A DNA stretch of 64,000 bases from Runella defluvii (GTDB lineage: Bacteria > Bacteroidota > Bacteroidia > Cytophagales > Spirosomataceae): assembly GCF_014195535.1 (NCBI RefSeq), contig NZ_JACIBY010000001.1:62001-126000 (forward strand), written 5' to 3'. Shown in pieces: positions 62,504 through 64,000 of this stretch. Position 1 is the stretch's first letter. The number at the start of each line of letters is the position of its first letter. Made by a program: the position numbers and the translations under genes. The notes beneath the pieces were generated by a model. It saw only the letters and a list, made by a program, of their open reading frames with translations, searched no databases and had not been told where the DNA came from.

Positions 62504-63217
62504 ATGGAAGCAAAATTTTGGTTCGACTCATGGGACAAGGGCGGTTTTTACACGAGTTTTCACCGTCGCGACATTCATCCGTTTGTTTTAACATACTTTA
62601 CCCCCAGCGAATTACGCGGTAAAACTGTCCTTGTTCCTTTGTGTGGCAAAAGTCTTGATATGGTCTATCTCGCGGCTTTTGCCGACAAAGTCATCGGAGT
62701 AGAGCTTGTTGAAAAAGCCATCATTGAGTTTTTTGAGGAGAATAAATTATCGTATCACCAACCAGACGAAGAGACGTACGTTGCAGGCAATATTACCTTA
62801 CTTAGAAAAGATTTTATGGCGCTTACGCCCGAAGACCTCGGCCCCATCGACTGGGTGTATGACCGTGCTTCGCTCGTAGCGCTGCCGCTCGACATGCGCC
62901 ACGAATACCTGCGCGCCATCGACCGCCTCACTGACGTAGGTACTCAGTCGTTAGTAATCACACTCGAATATTTCCCCTTGATTAATTCCGCGCCGTTTAG
63001 CATCACTGCCCAAGAAATGGATGACTACTACGGACTGGGTCATTTTATCAACCATGCCGAAAGCCCGTTGTTGATGCAGCATGGAATGGTACGCCGCTGG
63101 AACTTAGAGTATTTGTACGAACATGGCTTTATTTTGTCAAAACATACCAATGGGGTGATTTTGGAGAAAAAAAACCTTGTTCAACCGCTGCACTATGAGC
63201 TAAATGCCGTAGGTTAG
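62504..63217 (+). CDS. TPMT-family S-adenosylmethionine methyltransferase
   Basis: A 237-residue protein of the thiopurine S-methyltransferase family. It has FWFDSWDKGGFYTSFH at the start, the SAM motif VLVPLCGKSLDMVYLAAFAD, VIGVELVEKAIIEFFEEN, and DWVYDRASLVALPLDMRHEY, all standard for TPMT-like enzymes, which methylate sulphur or selenium/tellurium and aromatic thiols. Complete length. A second methyltransferase follows 15 bp downstream on the same strand, so the two are probably one operon. Confidence 0.9.
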   Translation: MEAKFWFDSWDKGGFYTSFHRRDIHPFVLTYFTPSELRGKTVLVPLCGKSLDMVYLAAFADKVIGVELVEKAIIEFFEENKLSYHQPDEETYVAGNITLLRKDFMALTPEDLGPIDWVYDRASLVALPLDMRHEYLRAIDRLTDVGTQSLVITLEYFPLINSAPFSITAQEMDDYYGLGHFINHAESPLLMQHGMVRRWNLEYLYEHGFILSKHTNGVILEKKNLVQPLHYELNAVG

Positions 63218-63232
63218 GGTTTTTGAACTCCC

Positions 63233-63949
63233 ATGAGTGCTTTATACAACGAACTTGCCAAGGTCTATGACCAAATGTACCAGCAGCTCTTTGATTATGA
63301 CCAAGAGTTTGCCTTTTATCACCAGCAATTACAAAACGCCACAGCCCAGTCGGTACTCGAACTGGGCTGTGGCACAGGGAATCTAGCCCAACGGTTTTGC
63401 GCCGCAGGCTACGACTATTGGGGCATCGACCTGAGTGAGTCGATGGTAGAATTGGCTCGGCAGCGCGTTCCCAAAGCCAGCATTCATGCGGCTGATATGT
63501 GTAGTTTCGAGCTGGGGCGTACCTTCGATATGATTTGTATTACGGGTCGGAGTATAAGTTATTTGCTTCACAATCAGGATGTAGAGCAGTGCTTTGCTTC
63601 GGTTGCTCGCCATCTTGCTCCTCAAGGAAAATTTGTCTTTGATGCCATCGATGCCGCTGCTCTTTTTGACGATTTTCACCAAACCCGAACCGACGAAATT
63701 ACCGTAGGTACGTATCGAAGACTGAGCCGAAGTACGCCAAATTTGTCCACGGGTTGGACGTGGAACTGGGTATCGGATTATTACGAAGGAGACAGATTGA
63801 TTGGTCAAGACGAAGTGACATTGCGGGCTTTTTTGGTAGAAGAACTTCGATTGTTACTAACTCGAAATGGCCTCACCCTAAGCCAGATTCTCGACAAAGA
63901 CGCTTATGCTTGGAAAGACGCTTATTTTATTGCCCACAAAAAACGCTGA
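63233..63949 (+). CDS. Class I SAM-dependent methyltransferase
   Basis: A 238-residue methyltransferase of the YdhD/Methyltransf_25 type. MSALYNELAKVYDQMYQ is the usual opening; the SAM motif is VLELGCGTGNLAQRF, acidic motif YWGIDLSESMVELARQR, then FDMICITGRSISYLL. The beta-barrel-like insertion TVGTYRRLSRSTPNL and the end ILDKDAYAWKDAYFIAHKK match this family, whose substrates are mostly unknown. It is the second gene of the TPMT-like operon and its stop overlaps the terminator hairpin. Confidence 0.88.
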   Translation: MSALYNELAKVYDQMYQQLFDYDQEFAFYHQQLQNATAQSVLELGCGTGNLAQRFCAAGYDYWGIDLSESMVELARQRVPKASIHAADMCSFELGRTFDMICITGRSISYLLHNQDVEQCFASVARHLAPQGKFVFDAIDAAALFDDFHQTRTDEITVGTYRRLSRSTPNLSTGWTWNWVSDYYEGDRLIGQDEVTLRAFLVEELRLLLTRNGLTLSQILDKDAYAWKDAYFIAHKKR

Positions 63950-63970
63950 CAGTGATTGCCAGCGTTTTTT
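63938..63970 (+). terminator. Terminator after methyltransferase operon
   Basis: AAAAAACGCTG (63938-63948) and CAGCGTTTTTT (63960-63970) form an 11-bp stem with an 11-nt loop and a built-in T-run; the left arm overlaps the stop codon. Confidence 0.88.
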
Positions 63971-63986
63971 GTATTATCGTGAAAAG

Positions 63987-64000
63987 GGTTGCTCACAACC
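63987..64000. repeat. Mini-hairpin cut by window edge
   Basis: GGTTG-CTCA-CAACC, a 5-bp stem whose loop is the complement of the TGAG loops at 52318-52337 and 9542-9587. The array may continue outside the window. Confidence 0.6.

Noticed and set aside
1-64000. tRNA, rRNA, IS elements, prophage
   Set aside because: No cloverleaf, rRNA-like or transposase/integrase sequences were recognised in either strand.

Overview
The window looks like chromosome from a Bacteroidota member, most likely order Cytophagales (Runella/Spirosoma-like; this placement is inference). Seen in the sequence: genes without Shine-Dalgarno sequences but with A-rich leaders, several TAnnTTTG -7 promoter boxes, secreted proteins with type IX secretion (T9SS)-style C-termini, Tat-signal Gfo/Idh/MocA oxidoreductases, and LytTR two-component systems with beta-propeller histidine kinases. 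No rRNA, tRNA, CRISPR array or transposase gene was recognised.

Layout. 1-3822: glycan-degradation genes (DUF5703/GH95-like hydrolase cut by the left edge, sialic-acid mutarotase, sialidase). 3794-5648: LytTR regulator and kinase. 5893-9438: a short division block (rsmH, ftsL-like, PBP). 9602-11479: a sugar-isomerase-like protein and a DUF2807 lipoprotein. 11569-16815: a sensory cluster in which a globin, a soluble kinase, a LytTR regulator and a propeller kinase share one strand. 17076-31194: the accessory highlight, a class I lanthipeptide cluster with five short double-glycine precursors (three in an exact 215-bp tandem array), LanC, an embedded propeller-kinase/LytTR pair on the other strand, two further tiny ORFs, a full-length LanB, a C39-peptidase ABC exporter and an HlyD-type adaptor. 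A palindromic tandem repeat of about 290 bp separates exporter and adaptor.

31276-46249: MazG-like pyrophosphohydrolase, secreted M14 carboxypeptidase, alanine dehydrogenase with a divergent Lrp regulator, a 1830-residue secreted metalloprotease with YCF48-like repeats, menD, a methyltransferase and a Gfo/Idh/MocA protein. 46421-51140: a surface-sugar operon (cupin ketoisomerase, DegT aminotransferase, GT2 glycosyltransferase, methyltransferase, membrane GT-C-like protein). 51238-54360: M42 peptidase, then a GNAT-like plus small-protein pair bracketed by 88-nt direct repeats built of mini-hairpins, then a 2-hydroxyacid dehydrogenase homologue lacking its catalytic residues. 54445-63949: DUF885 peptidase, GH43, Gfo/Idh/MocA, ABC-F ATPase, unknown membrane and lipoprotein genes and two methyltransferases.

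How it works together (inference). The lanthipeptide precursors would be dehydrated by LanB, cyclised by LanC, and cleaved after GG and exported by the C39 ABC transporter with the HlyD adaptor; a TolC-like partner and immunity genes are not in the window. The most unusual features are the diversifying precursor array, the palindromic repeat inside the export operon, the globin-kinase-LytTR gene set and the mini-hairpin family that flanks the possible toxin-antitoxin cassette.
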